64,000 nucleotides of DNA from BTRG01 sp036986275 (GTDB taxonomy: Bacteria > Pseudomonadota > Gammaproteobacteria > Acidiferrobacterales > SZUA-150): NCBI GenBank assembly GCA_036986275.1, contig BTRG01000001.1, positions 58,118-122,117 of the forward strand, read 5' to 3'. The translations under genes were made by a program, and so were the position numbers. Under the pieces are notes generated by a model, which was not told the origin of the DNA, did no database searches, and worked only from the letters and a program-made list of their open reading frames with translations. Positions 43,865 to 53,815 of this stretch are shown here, piece by piece (the stretch's first letter is position 1; the number at the start of each line of letters is the position of its first letter).

Positions 43865-46345
43865 ATGAAGATACTGTTAAAGTCTATAAAAAAGCATGCA
43901 TACCTTGCACTCATTCTTTTAGGTGGCCTGTCCACATCAGGGGTCCTGGCTGGAGAAGTCACATCCCTGAAGTGGAATGCAAGCGGCGGCATCCAGATCC
44001 ATGTGACTGGTAGCTCAAAGTACAATGTAAGCAGTTTCGAGCAGGGTCAGCGTTTACGGCTGAGCCTGCCGGGGAGCACACTGGCAGCCGGTGCCAAGGA
44101 ACTTGAAGGAAGTGGAGTTATCAAAGGTGTTTATCCCTACCTTGCGGACAATGGTAATGCGGTCAATATTGATCTTCTCACGACCAAGAACAGCTCCCTG
44201 GATGTCAATAAGACAAATTATGGTTTTCTTGTAACGCTGGGCGGTGATTCGGCCAATGAGGCTGTTGCTGTTGTACAAACGGCGGCCGAACCATCCGGGG
44301 CAAGCAATACAATAGAAGAAATTGTTTATACAAAATTACCTGGCAGCCGTGTGCAATTGCGGCTGAAGATGGCCTCTACACCCACCAAGCCCAAGTCGTT
44401 TACTATTGCTAACCCGGCGAGAATTGCATTGGATTTTCAGGGTGTGGACCTTAAGGCACAAAAAAATATCCGCGTAGGTGTAGGAGCCTTGGTAAGTGTT
44501 AACGCTATTCAAGCGAGTGGAAGGACGCGAGTCATTTTGAATCTGGTGCGACCTGTAAGTTATGAAACGGGCATAGTGGATAACACCCTGGTGCTGACAC
44601 TGGACAGCCCGGTCACCACGATCGCCGCGGCCCAAGAGCCTAAATCTACGCATTTTGCTACACGTAAACCCGGCCGCTTTGCGATAAAGAATATTGATTT
44701 CCGTCGTGGACCCACGGGGGATGCAAAAATTATTGTGGCCTTATCCGATCCCAGTGTTGGTATAGATATCAAAGAGCAGGCAGGCGATATTATTCTGGAT
44801 TTTCTTTCCGCATCATTGCCGAAAGGGCTTGAAAGACGTCTGGACGTAGTGGATTTTGCAACACCGGTGCAAACCATTGATGTTTTCATGCAAGGTGAGA
44901 ACACACGTATGGTTATCACACCTACAGGCAAGTATGAGCACCTGGCGTATCAGGCGGGTAATACCTTTACGCTGAATGTAAAGCCAGTCATTGAAGACAA
45001 AGAAAAAGAAAAAGTAGATGAGTTTGGCTACAGGGGTGAAAAGCTGTCTCTCAATTTCCAGAATATCGATGTCCGTGCGGCGCTGCAGGTGTTGGCGGAC
45101 TTTACAGACTTGAACTTTGTTGTCAGTGATACCGTCAGTGGCAACCTGACGCTAAGACTGAAGGATGTGCCTTGGGATCAGGCCCTGGATATCATACTCG
45201 ACACCAAGGCCCTGGCAATGCGCCGTAAAGGGAATGTTATCACGGTGGCGCCGGCAGACGAAGTGGCCGCACGTGAGAAGGCGGCCTTTGAAGCGTCAAA
45301 AGTCGCGATTGAACTGGAGCCTTTGGTATCGGAATTGATCCAGGTGAATTATGCCAAGGCGAGCGATATCGCCAAGTTGCTAAAATCCATTAAGGCCATC
45401 ACAACGGGCGTAGGTGGACACCCAGTGTTTGGCGAGGCTGTTGCAATAACCAAGGAAAGTACTGAATCAAATACATTATTGTCTCCGCGCGGACAGGTAA
45501 CCGTAGATACGCGTACAAATTCCCTTCTGATACAGGACACGCCAGGGAAAATCAGGGAAGTCCGCAAATTGATTGTCAAGCTTGACCAGCCCATACGACA
45601 GGTAATGATTGAAAGCCGTTTGGTGGAGGCTACCGAAAACTTTAGCAAGACTCTAGGCGCCAAGTTTGGTATCCGCAATAACAATACCGGCAGTACTCTG
45701 CAAATTGATCAGCAGACCTCATTGGGTTTTGATGGTACGTTACTCAGCGGTGATGGTTTGAATGTTGACTTGCCATCGCCAGGTATTGGCAACAGCCTTG
45801 CAGGTTCCGTCGCCGTTACATTGGCGAAGCTGGGTACAGGGGCCTTGCTGGGGCTGGAGCTGTCGGCTCTGGAATCAGAGGGCCAGGGTAAGATTATTTC
45901 CAGTCCGCGCATTGTTACCGCAAACGGTCAGACAGCAAAAATCGAGCAGGGCCAGGAGCGTGTGTTTACCACCAGTGTGCTGGGTGTGGGAACAGTAGTC
46001 ACCAAAAAGGCCGTACTGAAGTTGGAAGTGACGCCCAGGATTACACCTGACGAGCGCGTGATTATGGATGTCATTGTCGCAAAAGACAATTTCGCTGATG
46101 CCATCAGAGGTGTACTCAATATCAAAGAGGTAGAGACACAGGTACTACTGGATAATGGCGAAACAGTGGTTATCGGGGGCATCTATGAGCTCGATCAAAA
46201 TGAAACTGATAACAGGGTGCCTTTCTTTGGAGATCTCCCCTTATTGGGCTGGTTGTTCAAGAACAAGGAATCGGTCGACTCCAAAACCGAGCTACTCATT
46301 TTTCTGACACCACGAATCCTGGCTGAGACGGTAGGTCTGAACTAG
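43865..46345 (+). CDS. pilQ: Type IV pilus secretin PilQ
   Basis: The protein has 826 aa. A signal peptide (LALILLGGLSTSGVLAG) is followed by two AMIN domains (about 30-245) that may bind peptidoglycan, an STN domain (LSLNFQNIDVRAAL), an N1 domain and the C-terminal secretin (VIGGIYELDQ, LPLLGWLFKNK). It forms the outer membrane pore for pilus fibres. It is long for a PilQ because both AMIN domains are present, which is normal in this class. Confidence 0.97.
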   Translation: MKILLKSIKKHAYLALILLGGLSTSGVLAGEVTSLKWNASGGIQIHVTGSSKYNVSSFEQGQRLRLSLPGSTLAAGAKELEGSGVIKGVYPYLADNGNAVNIDLLTTKNSSLDVNKTNYGFLVTLGGDSANEAVAVVQTAAEPSGASNTIEEIVYTKLPGSRVQLRLKMASTPTKPKSFTIANPARIALDFQGVDLKAQKNIRVGVGALVSVNAIQASGRTRVILNLVRPVSYETGIVDNTLVLTLDSPVTTIAAAQEPKSTHFATRKPGRFAIKNIDFRRGPTGDAKIIVALSDPSVGIDIKEQAGDIILDFLSASLPKGLERRLDVVDFATPVQTIDVFMQGENTRMVITPTGKYEHLAYQAGNTFTLNVKPVIEDKEKEKVDEFGYRGEKLSLNFQNIDVRAALQVLADFTDLNFVVSDTVSGNLTLRLKDVPWDQALDIILDTKALAMRRKGNVITVAPADEVAAREKAAFEASKVAIELEPLVSELIQVNYAKASDIAKLLKSIKAITTGVGGHPVFGEAVAITKESTESNTLLSPRGQVTVDTRTNSLLIQDTPGKIREVRKLIVKLDQPIRQVMIESRLVEATENFSKTLGAKFGIRNNNTGSTLQIDQQTSLGFDGTLLSGDGLNVDLPSPGIGNSLAGSVAVTLAKLGTGALLGLELSALESEGQGKIISSPRIVTANGQTAKIEQGQERVFTTSVLGVGTVVTKKAVLKLEVTPRITPDERVIMDVIVAKDNFADAIRGVLNIKEVETQVLLDNGETVVIGGIYELDQNETDNRVPFFGDLPLLGWLFKNKESVDSKTELLIFLTPRILAETVGLN

Positions 46346-46410
46346 CTTATTGGGTGGCGACTCTGTTCGCCGCTTGATTTATCCTCCATATGCTGGCATA
46401 TCTGCCGGCC

Positions 46411-46929
46411 ATGCCGATGATGAATAACATTTTTTTGATTGGGCCTATGGGGGCGGGTAAGTCCACCATAGGACGCCACCTTGCGACACTATTCAAGAAA
46501 GACTTTGTTGATGTCGACCAGGAGTTGGTAAAACGTACGGGTGCCGACATCAGCCTGATCTTTGATGTCGAAGGTGAATCAGGCTTTCGTAAACGTGAAA
46601 GCGCCATGATTAAGGAGCTTACCGGGCGAGATAATATTGTTCTGGCGACCGGTGGTGGCGCTATCCTGGCGGAAGAAAACCGAAAGCTGTTGAGATCCAG
46701 GGGCTATGTTGTGTATTTACAGGCAGATATCGATACATTGCTGGAGCGTACACAAAAGGACAAGAGTCGGCCCTTATTACAAAATGTTGATAGAAGAAAA
46801 ACATTTGAAGAAATGATGGCCTTTCGCGAGCCTCTCTACATCCAGGAATCAGATATCATTATCAGGACAGATCAGCGCCCCCCTGCTACGGTAGCAAAAG
46901 AAGTTGCCGAGAAAATCAGCCGGGTATAG
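46411..46929 (+). CDS. aroK: Shikimate kinase
   Basis: About 172 aa. The P-loop is GPMGAGKSTIG; VDQEL, the shikimate-binding R in GFRKRE and TGGGAIL are present. It phosphorylates shikimate in aromatic amino acid synthesis. Several start codons are close together (46390, 46411, 46417, 46420) and none has a clear ribosome site; 46411 gives a length normal for the family. It lies just after pilQ. Confidence 0.94.
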   Translation: MPMMNNIFLIGPMGAGKSTIGRHLATLFKKDFVDVDQELVKRTGADISLIFDVEGESGFRKRESAMIKELTGRDNIVLATGGGAILAEENRKLLRSRGYVVYLQADIDTLLERTQKDKSRPLLQNVDRRKTFEEMMAFREPLYIQESDIIIRTDQRPPATVAKEVAEKISRV

Positions 46930-46932
46930 TTA

Positions 46933-48015
46933 ATGATGAAAACTCTGAAACTGGATCTGGGCGAACGTAGTTATCCAATGTATATCGATAATGGTTTATT
47001 GCTGGACCGAGTGCTCCTGGCCAGGCATATCAGAGGTGAAAGGGTTGCCATTATTAGTAATGAAACGGTGGCGCCGTTGTACATGGAATCTGTTTCTTCG
47101 GCATTATCAGAATTCGACCCGCTAACGATTATCCTTGCCGATGGCGAGCAATATAAAAATTTGCAAACCATGGACCGGATTTATGATGCCCTGTTAAAGG
47201 AAAAATGTGATCGCACAATTACATTGATTGCCTTGGGTGGAGGCGTCATTGGCGATATGACTGGTTTTGCCGCAGCGACCTATATGCGTGGCGTTGATTT
47301 TATTCAAATACCCACAACCTTGCTCGCTCAGGTGGACTCATCCGTGGGCGGCAAGACCGGTGTGAATCATGTGCGTGGCAAGAATATGATAGGCGCATTC
47401 TATCAACCACGTTGCGTAATTATTGATACGAATACGTTGAATACCCTGGCCGATAAGGAATTGTCCGCGGGCCTCGCAGAAATAATAAAGTATGGATTAA
47501 TCCGTGACGTAGAATTTCTTGACTGGCTAAAAGACAATATGTCTCTATTATTGAGCCGTGAAAATGCTGCTCTGATTGAGGTGGTCTATCGTTCATGCCG
47601 GCACAAGGCGGAAGTGGTGGCACAGGACGAGCGAGAGGGTGGCATACGGGCCTTGCTTAACCTTGGCCATACATTTGGCCATGCCATAGAAACAGGGATG
47701 GGGTATGGTGCATGGTTGCATGGCGAAGCCGTGGCGGTCGGTATGGCCATGGCCGCGGAGCTGTCCCATAGAAAGGGCTGGATTTCAGAGGAAGACGTGT
47801 TGTTTGTCGATGAAATACTGCGGCAGGCCAAATTACCAACGCGGGCCCCTGTCGCCTTGTCCACGGAAAGAATGAGAGAGCTGATGTCAGTAGACAAGAA
47901 AGTTTCAGCAGGGCAATTAAGGTTAGTGTTAATGCGTGCTCTGGGTGAAGCTATACTAACTGATGATTTCAGTGAATCTGAATTATCCGCAACACTTGAG
48001 GCCTGTCGGGAATAG
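46933..48015 (+). CDS. aroB: 3-dehydroquinate synthase
   Basis: The protein has 360 aa. Typical segments are DGEQYKNL, GGGVIGDMTGFAA and PTTLLAQVDSSVGGKTGVNH, with metal-binding H in GHTFGHAIE. It makes 3-dehydroquinate from DAHP and needs NAD and a metal ion. The start is 3 bp after the aroK stop; ATG 46936 is an alternative. Confidence 0.97.
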   Translation: MMKTLKLDLGERSYPMYIDNGLLLDRVLLARHIRGERVAIISNETVAPLYMESVSSALSEFDPLTIILADGEQYKNLQTMDRIYDALLKEKCDRTITLIALGGGVIGDMTGFAAATYMRGVDFIQIPTTLLAQVDSSVGGKTGVNHVRGKNMIGAFYQPRCVIIDTNTLNTLADKELSAGLAEIIKYGLIRDVEFLDWLKDNMSLLLSRENAALIEVVYRSCRHKAEVVAQDEREGGIRALLNLGHTFGHAIETGMGYGAWLHGEAVAVGMAMAAELSHRKGWISEEDVLFVDEILRQAKLPTRAPVALSTERMRELMSVDKKVSAGQLRLVLMRALGEAILTDDFSESELSATLEACRE

Positions 48016-48020
48016 CAACT

Positions 48021-49163
48021 GTGACCGGTTTCGCCTCTTCTAAAGAAACATCGCGTGGGCGAGTATTTGCGGAACCCAGCCCTTCCCATCGCAGTGAATT
48101 TCAGAGAGACCGGGACCGTATCATCCATAGTGCCGCCTTCCGTCGTCTTGAATACAAGACTCAGGTTTTTGTAAATCATGAAGGTGATTTATTTCGTACC
48201 CGGCTGACGCATTCTATTGAAGTCGCCCAGATCGCGCGATCGGCAGCCCGCGCATTAAAACTGAATGAAGATCTGGTTGAGGCCATTAGTCTGGCGCATG
48301 ACCTGGGTCATACCCCATTTGGTCATGCCGGTCAGGATGTATTAAATGAGTGCATGCGTGAGTATGGTGGTTTTGAACATAACTTCCAGTCACTGCGTGT
48401 AGTGGATTTGCTTGAAGAGCGGTATGCAGAGTTCCCGGGTCTTAACCTTACGTTTGAAACCCGTGAAGGTATATTGAAACATTGTTCTGTAAAAAGAGCC
48501 AAATCATTGGCGGAGCTGGGCGAGCGTTTTATAAACGGGACACAACCCGGCCTGGAGGCTCAATTGACGAATGTCGCTGATGAGATTGCCTATAACAATC
48601 ACGACATAGATGATGGCTTGCGTTATGGTTTGATTGAAGTGGAGCAATTGCAGGAACTCACTCTTTTTGCCGATCTGTACAAGGAAGTGGATGATAAGTA
48701 TCCGGGCCTGCCATTACGAAGACGGGTGCATGAAATCATCCGCCGTATGATTAACATGATGGTAGTAGACCTGATCGAGAACAGCAGTCGACTGATTTCT
48801 GATGCGGGTATAAAGACTGTCGAAGATGTCAGGCAACAACAAGCTCCGTTGATTGTTTACAGCGGTAGAATGCGGGAGATGACTCTGGATCTGAAACGAT
48901 TTCTGCGCGAGCAACTCTATAATCACTATCGTGTGCGTCGCATGACTGTAAAATCCACGCGTGTGTTGAGTGAGCTCTTTCATGCATTTTTGGAGGATCC
49001 CAGGCTAATGCCGCCGCAATACCAGCAGAAGATTAAAGAAAGAAAAGCGTCGATACATGGGGCGCCTGTGCCAAGAGTGGTGGCCGATTATATTGCCGGC
49101 ATGACAGATCGTTATGCCGTGCGCGAATACGAACGGCTCTTCAGTCCCCAGACACCTACCTGA
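48021..49163 (+). CDS. dgt: Deoxyguanosinetriphosphate triphosphohydrolase-like protein
   Basis: The protein has 380 aa, starting with GTG 5 bp after the aroB stop. The HD motif (RLTHSIEVAQ, AHDLGHTPFGHAGQ) and NEIAYNNHDIDD-type region are typical of dGTPase family enzymes. They hydrolyse dNTPs to deoxynucleosides and triphosphate. The same location after aroB is seen in many gammaproteobacteria. Confidence 0.93.
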   Translation: MTGFASSKETSRGRVFAEPSPSHRSEFQRDRDRIIHSAAFRRLEYKTQVFVNHEGDLFRTRLTHSIEVAQIARSAARALKLNEDLVEAISLAHDLGHTPFGHAGQDVLNECMREYGGFEHNFQSLRVVDLLEERYAEFPGLNLTFETREGILKHCSVKRAKSLAELGERFINGTQPGLEAQLTNVADEIAYNNHDIDDGLRYGLIEVEQLQELTLFADLYKEVDDKYPGLPLRRRVHEIIRRMINMMVVDLIENSSRLISDAGIKTVEDVRQQQAPLIVYSGRMREMTLDLKRFLREQLYNHYRVRRMTVKSTRVLSELFHAFLEDPRLMPPQYQQKIKERKASIHGAPVPRVVADYIAGMTDRYAVREYERLFSPQTPT

Positions 49164-49223
49164 TCGGATCAGTATATCTTTATAAACAAGGAGTTAATCT
49201 CCAATCCGTGCGCCCTTTGTCCA

Positions 49224-49252
49224 TTGAATGGATACGGGGCGAACTGTATACT
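49224..49252 (+). promoter_or_regulatory. Putative sigma-70 promoter of gltBD
   Basis: TTGAAT (49224-49229), a 17-bp spacer, and TATACT (49247-49252). The gltB ATG is 80 bp downstream. Confidence 0.55.
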
Positions 49253-49332
49253 TTTCCGCCCTTTGCTTATCAGGGGATAGCAATCCGGCAAACACAATAG
49301 AAGCGGGGTGCACGGGGCGTCCCGGGTGAATT

Positions 49333-52300
49333 ATGACAGACAGAATTCGCGGCGGTTTGTATCGATCCGCCTTTGAAAAAGACAGTTGTGGCTTCGGTTT
49401 AATAGCACAAATGGATGGCCACACCAGCCATTGGCTGGTCAGCACCGCCATTGATTCCCTGGCCCGGTTGACGCACCGAGGCGCCGTGGCCGCCGATGGC
49501 AAAACGGGTGATGGCTGCGGCCTGCTACTGGGCAAGCCGGACGATTTCTTGCGTGCCGTGGCCCAGGAGCATGGTTGGGAATTGGGTGAACACTATGCAA
49601 CAGGTATGGTATTTCTCAATCCAGATAAAATAAAAGCCGCGGCTTCCCGCAAGATATTAGAGCGGGCCCTGGTGGAGCAAGGTCTGCAAACCGTGGGCTG
49701 GCGTGTCGTGCCTACCAACACCGAGGCTTGTGGCAATGAAGCCCTTAAAACCCTGCCGCTGATTGAGCAGCTCTTTATTCGCCCCGCTGAGGGTGATGCT
49801 GCTGAGGCCTTTGAGCGCAAGTTGTATATTGCCAGGCGTATCGCTGAAAAGTCAGTGGCCGATGATGACGCATTTTATATCCCCAGCCTGTCCTGCCGCC
49901 TGATTTCCTACAAGGGCCTGGTGATGCCGGCCAACTTGCCCGTTTTTTATAAAGACCTGAATGATAAACGTTTGCAGTCTTCGATATGTGTTTTTCATCA
50001 GCGCTTCTCTACCAATACATGGCCGCAATGGCGTTTGGCGCAACCATTTCGGTTGCTGGCGCATAACGGGGAAATCAATACTGTTCAGGGAAATCGTAAC
50101 TGGTCACTGGCGCGCGCACATAAATTCAAGACGGATTTAATCCCCGACATGCAAGCGATCAGTCCGCTGGTGTCTATGGAGGGCTCTGATTCATCCAGTA
50201 TGGATAATATGCTGGATGCAATGATGGCTGGGGGTATCGATATTTTTCGTGCCATGCGCCTGCTGGTGCCACCTGCCTGGCAGAACGTAGATACCATAGA
50301 TTCAGAGCTCAAGGCCTTTCATGAATATAACTCTATGCACATGGAGCCATGGGATGGTCCAGCCGGTATAGTGCTAACCGATGGCCGTCATGCCGCATGT
50401 GTAATGGACAGGAACGGTCTGCGACCCGCGCGTTATGTAGTAACTAAAGATAGACATATCACTCTGGCATCTGAAGTGGGCGTGTATGACTACAGGCCCG
50501 AAGATGTGGTGAGCAAGGGACGTTTGAAGCCGGGACAAATGATCGCGGCTGATACCGAGACTGGCAAGCTGATATTGCCAGATGAAATTGACTCCATGCT
50601 GAAGCAGCGTCATCCTTATAAGATCTGGCTGAAAGACCATGCCAAACGTTTAAAATCCAGGCTGGAAGAGGAAGAGGCTTGTACTGCCGAACTGGATCCT
50701 GACAAGTTTTCCGTCTATCAAAAGATGTTCATGCTGACATTCGAAGAGCGTGATCAGGTATTGCGTGTATTGGCTGAAGCCGGACAGGAAGCAATTGGAT
50801 CTATGGGAGACGATACACCCTTTGCCGTGCTTTCGCACCGAAGTCGCTCACTGTATGACTATTTCCGACAACAGTTTGCCCAGGTGACAAATCCGCCAAT
50901 TGATCCCTTAAGGGAAAAGATCGTGATGTCACTGGAGACTTGTTTTGGTCGTGAACGCAATCTGTTCGAAGAGTCCCCACAGCATGCCGAGCGTTTACTG
51001 GTTGATTCACCGGTATTATCAGTCAGCAAGTATGAGCAGCTATGCGCCATTAAAGATGATAAGTATGCCCATGTGGTATTTGACTTAAATTGTGACGAAG
51101 GCCTGGATCTGGCCGACGCATTGAGGACAATATGTAAAGAAGCAGCGCAGGCAGTGCGTGACGGCAAGACCATACTGATTCTTTCTGATCGCAACATTGT
51201 GCAAGGTAAATTACCGCTAAATGCCTTATTGGCCACTGGTGCCGTACACCATTATTTAATTGCCGAAGGACTGCGTTGTGATGCCAACATTGTGGTAGAA
51301 ACAGCCACTGCCCGCGATCCACATCACTTTGCCTGCCTGCTGGGTTATGGCGCCACGGCCATCTATCCCTACCTGGCCTATGATTGTCTGTGTGACATGA
51401 TACGAATCGGCGAGATTGCCAAGGGTGATAAAGTTACCTTGGTACACAATTATCGTCAGGGGATAAATAAAGGCCTGTATAAAATTATCTCCAAGATGGG
51501 TATCTCTGCCATCTCCAGTTACCGCGGGGCCCAGTTGTTTGAAGCCGTGGGCCTTGCGGACGAAGTGATTAATATGTGTTTTAAGGGCGCTACCAGTCGC
51601 ATACAGGGCGCCGGCTTTGATGACCTGAAGGCAGAACAGCAGCAATTGGCCAGGTCAGCCTGGAATACGCGCAGAAAAATCGAACAAGGCGGTTTTCTCA
51701 AATATGTTTATGGCGGTGAGTATCATGCCTATAACCCGGATATCATTAAATCTTTGCAGGCTGCTGTGCAGGAAAATGATTATTCGCGATATAAGGAATA
51801 CGCGCGTTTGGCCAATGAGCGTCCGGTAACCGTGTTGCGTGATCTGTTGGGCATTCGTGACGACATCAAGCCTATCGCGCTCAATGAAGTCGAGCCGATA
51901 GAAGACATTCTGCCCCGATTTGATACGGCAGCCATGTCACTGGGTGCTTTGTCACCAGAAGCCCATGAGGCGCTGGCGGAAGCCATGAATACCCTGGGTG
52001 GTCGTTCCAATTCGGGTGAGGGCGGCGAAGACGTCAGGCGTTATGGTACGGTTAAGCGTTCCAAGATCAAGCAGGTGGCATCCGGACGATTCGGTGTCAC
52101 ACCGCACTATCTGGTAAACGCCGAGGTGCTGCAGATTAAGATTGCGCAAGGCGCCAAGCCCGGTGAGGGCGGCCAGTTACCGGGTCACAAGGTCAACGAC
52201 ATGATAGCTGCCCTGCGTTTCAGCAAACCGGGTGTGGCATTAATCTCCCCGCCACCACACCACGATATTTATTCCATTGAAGATCTGGCGCAGCTGATAT

Positions 52301-53793
52301 TCGATCTCAAGCAGGTCAACCCGGATGCACTGGTATCCGTCAAGCTGGTGGCCGAGCCAGGTGTGGGCACGATTGCCGCCGGTGTCGCCAAGGCCTATGC
52401 GGACCTGATTACCATTTCCGGTTATGATGGTGGCACGGGCGCCAGCCCACTCACCTCAGTGAAGTATGCCGGTACCCCCTGGGAGCTGGGTCTGACAGAA
52501 ACCCATCAGGTCCTGCGGGCCAATGATTTGCGTGGCAAGGTAAGACTGCAAACTGACGGTGGATTAAAAACCGGCCTGGACGTGGTTAAGGCCGCTATTC
52601 TGGGTGCCGAGAGTTTTGCTTTTGGTACCGGCCCGATGGTGGCATTGGGTTGCAAATACTTGCGTATATGTCACTTAAACAATTGCGCGACCGGTATCGC
52701 GACGCAGAATAACGTGCTGCGCATGAAGCACTTTATCGGCAAGGCTGAGATGGTAATGAATTATTTTCGATTTCTTGCCGAAGAGACCCGGGAATGGATG
52801 GCTGTGTTGGGTATTGCTACATTACAAGAATTGGTAGGCCGAACGGATTTATTAATGATCCTGCCGGGCGAAACCAGCAAACAACAGCACCTTGATCTGG
52901 AGCCATTGTTATCTGATGTCAATGTTGCCAGTGATAAACCTCACTATTGTCAGCAGGATCGTAATACACCTTTTGATAAGGGTGAATTGGCCGAAGACAT
53001 GGTTAAGGCCGCCTTAGCGATTATTGAGGGTAAGACAGGCGGGGAATTACAGTTTGAAGTCCGTAATATTCATCGTTCTATCGGTGCGCGATTGTCAGGC
53101 GAGATCGCCAAACGGTATGGCAATCAGGGCATGGCGGAGTCACCTTTGGTGCTGAAATTGAGCGGTACGGCCGGTCAGAGTTTTGGCGTCTGGAATGCCG
53201 GTGGTCTGCATATGTATCTGCAAGGTGATGCCAATGACTACGTAGGTAAAGGGATGGCCGGCGGTCAGTTGGTTATTCGCCCTCCGGCAGGCAGCCAGTT
53301 TAATAGTCATGAAACCACAATTATCGGCAACACCTGTCTGTATGGTGCAACCGGTGGCAAGCTCTTCGCTTCGGGCACTGCGGGTGAGCGTTTTGCTGTA
53401 CGCAACTCTGGAGCCTGCGCAGTAGTGGAAGGTATTGGCGATCATGGGTGCGAATATATGACCGGCGGTGTGGTGACCGTCCTCGGGGATACCGGCATAA
53501 ATTTTGGTGCCGGCATGACCGGCGGTTTTGCATTTGTGCTGGACGAAAGCAATCGATTCGTCGATTACTACAATCATGAGCTTATTGATATTCATCGTCT
53601 CACCACTGAAGACATGGAGGCGCACCGTAACTACTTACACACTATGGTTAATGATTTTACGGGCGAAACCCAAAGCGAGCGCGGTCAGTGGGTACTGGAT
53701 AATTTTGAAGATGTCATCGGCAAATTCTGGTTGATTAAGCCAAAGGCTACCGAGTTGTCCACGCTATTGGACAGCTTGTTACGGGCTGCCTGA
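49333..53793 (+). CDS. gltB: Glutamate synthase large subunit
   Basis: The protein has 1486 aa. The class II amidotransferase domain has the nucleophile Cys19 exposed after propeptide removal (DSCGFGLIAQ). The central and FMN-binding synthase domains follow (PPPHHDIYSIEDL; GYDGGTGASPLTS). The 3Fe-4S cysteines are in CKYLRICHLNNC. A C-terminal GXGXG beta-helix domain completes the protein. With gltD it converts glutamine and 2-oxoglutarate to two glutamates. Confidence 0.97.
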   Translation: MTDRIRGGLYRSAFEKDSCGFGLIAQMDGHTSHWLVSTAIDSLARLTHRGAVAADGKTGDGCGLLLGKPDDFLRAVAQEHGWELGEHYATGMVFLNPDKIKAAASRKILERALVEQGLQTVGWRVVPTNTEACGNEALKTLPLIEQLFIRPAEGDAAEAFERKLYIARRIAEKSVADDDAFYIPSLSCRLISYKGLVMPANLPVFYKDLNDKRLQSSICVFHQRFSTNTWPQWRLAQPFRLLAHNGEINTVQGNRNWSLARAHKFKTDLIPDMQAISPLVSMEGSDSSSMDNMLDAMMAGGIDIFRAMRLLVPPAWQNVDTIDSELKAFHEYNSMHMEPWDGPAGIVLTDGRHAACVMDRNGLRPARYVVTKDRHITLASEVGVYDYRPEDVVSKGRLKPGQMIAADTETGKLILPDEIDSMLKQRHPYKIWLKDHAKRLKSRLEEEEACTAELDPDKFSVYQKMFMLTFEERDQVLRVLAEAGQEAIGSMGDDTPFAVLSHRSRSLYDYFRQQFAQVTNPPIDPLREKIVMSLETCFGRERNLFEESPQHAERLLVDSPVLSVSKYEQLCAIKDDKYAHVVFDLNCDEGLDLADALRTICKEAAQAVRDGKTILILSDRNIVQGKLPLNALLATGAVHHYLIAEGLRCDANIVVETATARDPHHFACLLGYGATAIYPYLAYDCLCDMIRIGEIAKGDKVTLVHNYRQGINKGLYKIISKMGISAISSYRGAQLFEAVGLADEVINMCFKGATSRIQGAGFDDLKAEQQQLARSAWNTRRKIEQGGFLKYVYGGEYHAYNPDIIKSLQAAVQENDYSRYKEYARLANERPVTVLRDLLGIRDDIKPIALNEVEPIEDILPRFDTAAMSLGALSPEAHEALAEAMNTLGGRSNSGEGGEDVRRYGTVKRSKIKQVASGRFGVTPHYLVNAEVLQIKIAQGAKPGEGGQLPGHKVNDMIAALRFSKPGVALISPPPHHDIYSIEDLAQLIFDLKQVNPDALVSVKLVAEPGVGTIAAGVAKAYADLITISGYDGGTGASPLTSVKYAGTPWELGLTETHQVLRANDLRGKVRLQTDGGLKTGLDVVKAAILGAESFAFGTGPMVALGCKYLRICHLNNCATGIATQNNVLRMKHFIGKAEMVMNYFRFLAEETREWMAVLGIATLQELVGRTDLLMILPGETSKQQHLDLEPLLSDVNVASDKPHYCQQDRNTPFDKGELAEDMVKAALAIIEGKTGGELQFEVRNIHRSIGARLSGEIAKRYGNQGMAESPLVLKLSGTAGQSFGVWNAGGLHMYLQGDANDYVGKGMAGGQLVIRPPAGSQFNSHETTIIGNTCLYGATGGKLFASGTAGERFAVRNSGACAVVEGIGDHGCEYMTGGVVTVLGDTGINFGAGMTGGFAFVLDESNRFVDYYNHELIDIHRLTTEDMEAHRNYLHTMVNDFTGETQSERGQWVLDNFEDVIGKFWLIKPKATELSTLLDSLLRAA

Positions 53794-53815
53794 CAAGAGA
53801 ACTGAAGAGAGAGTT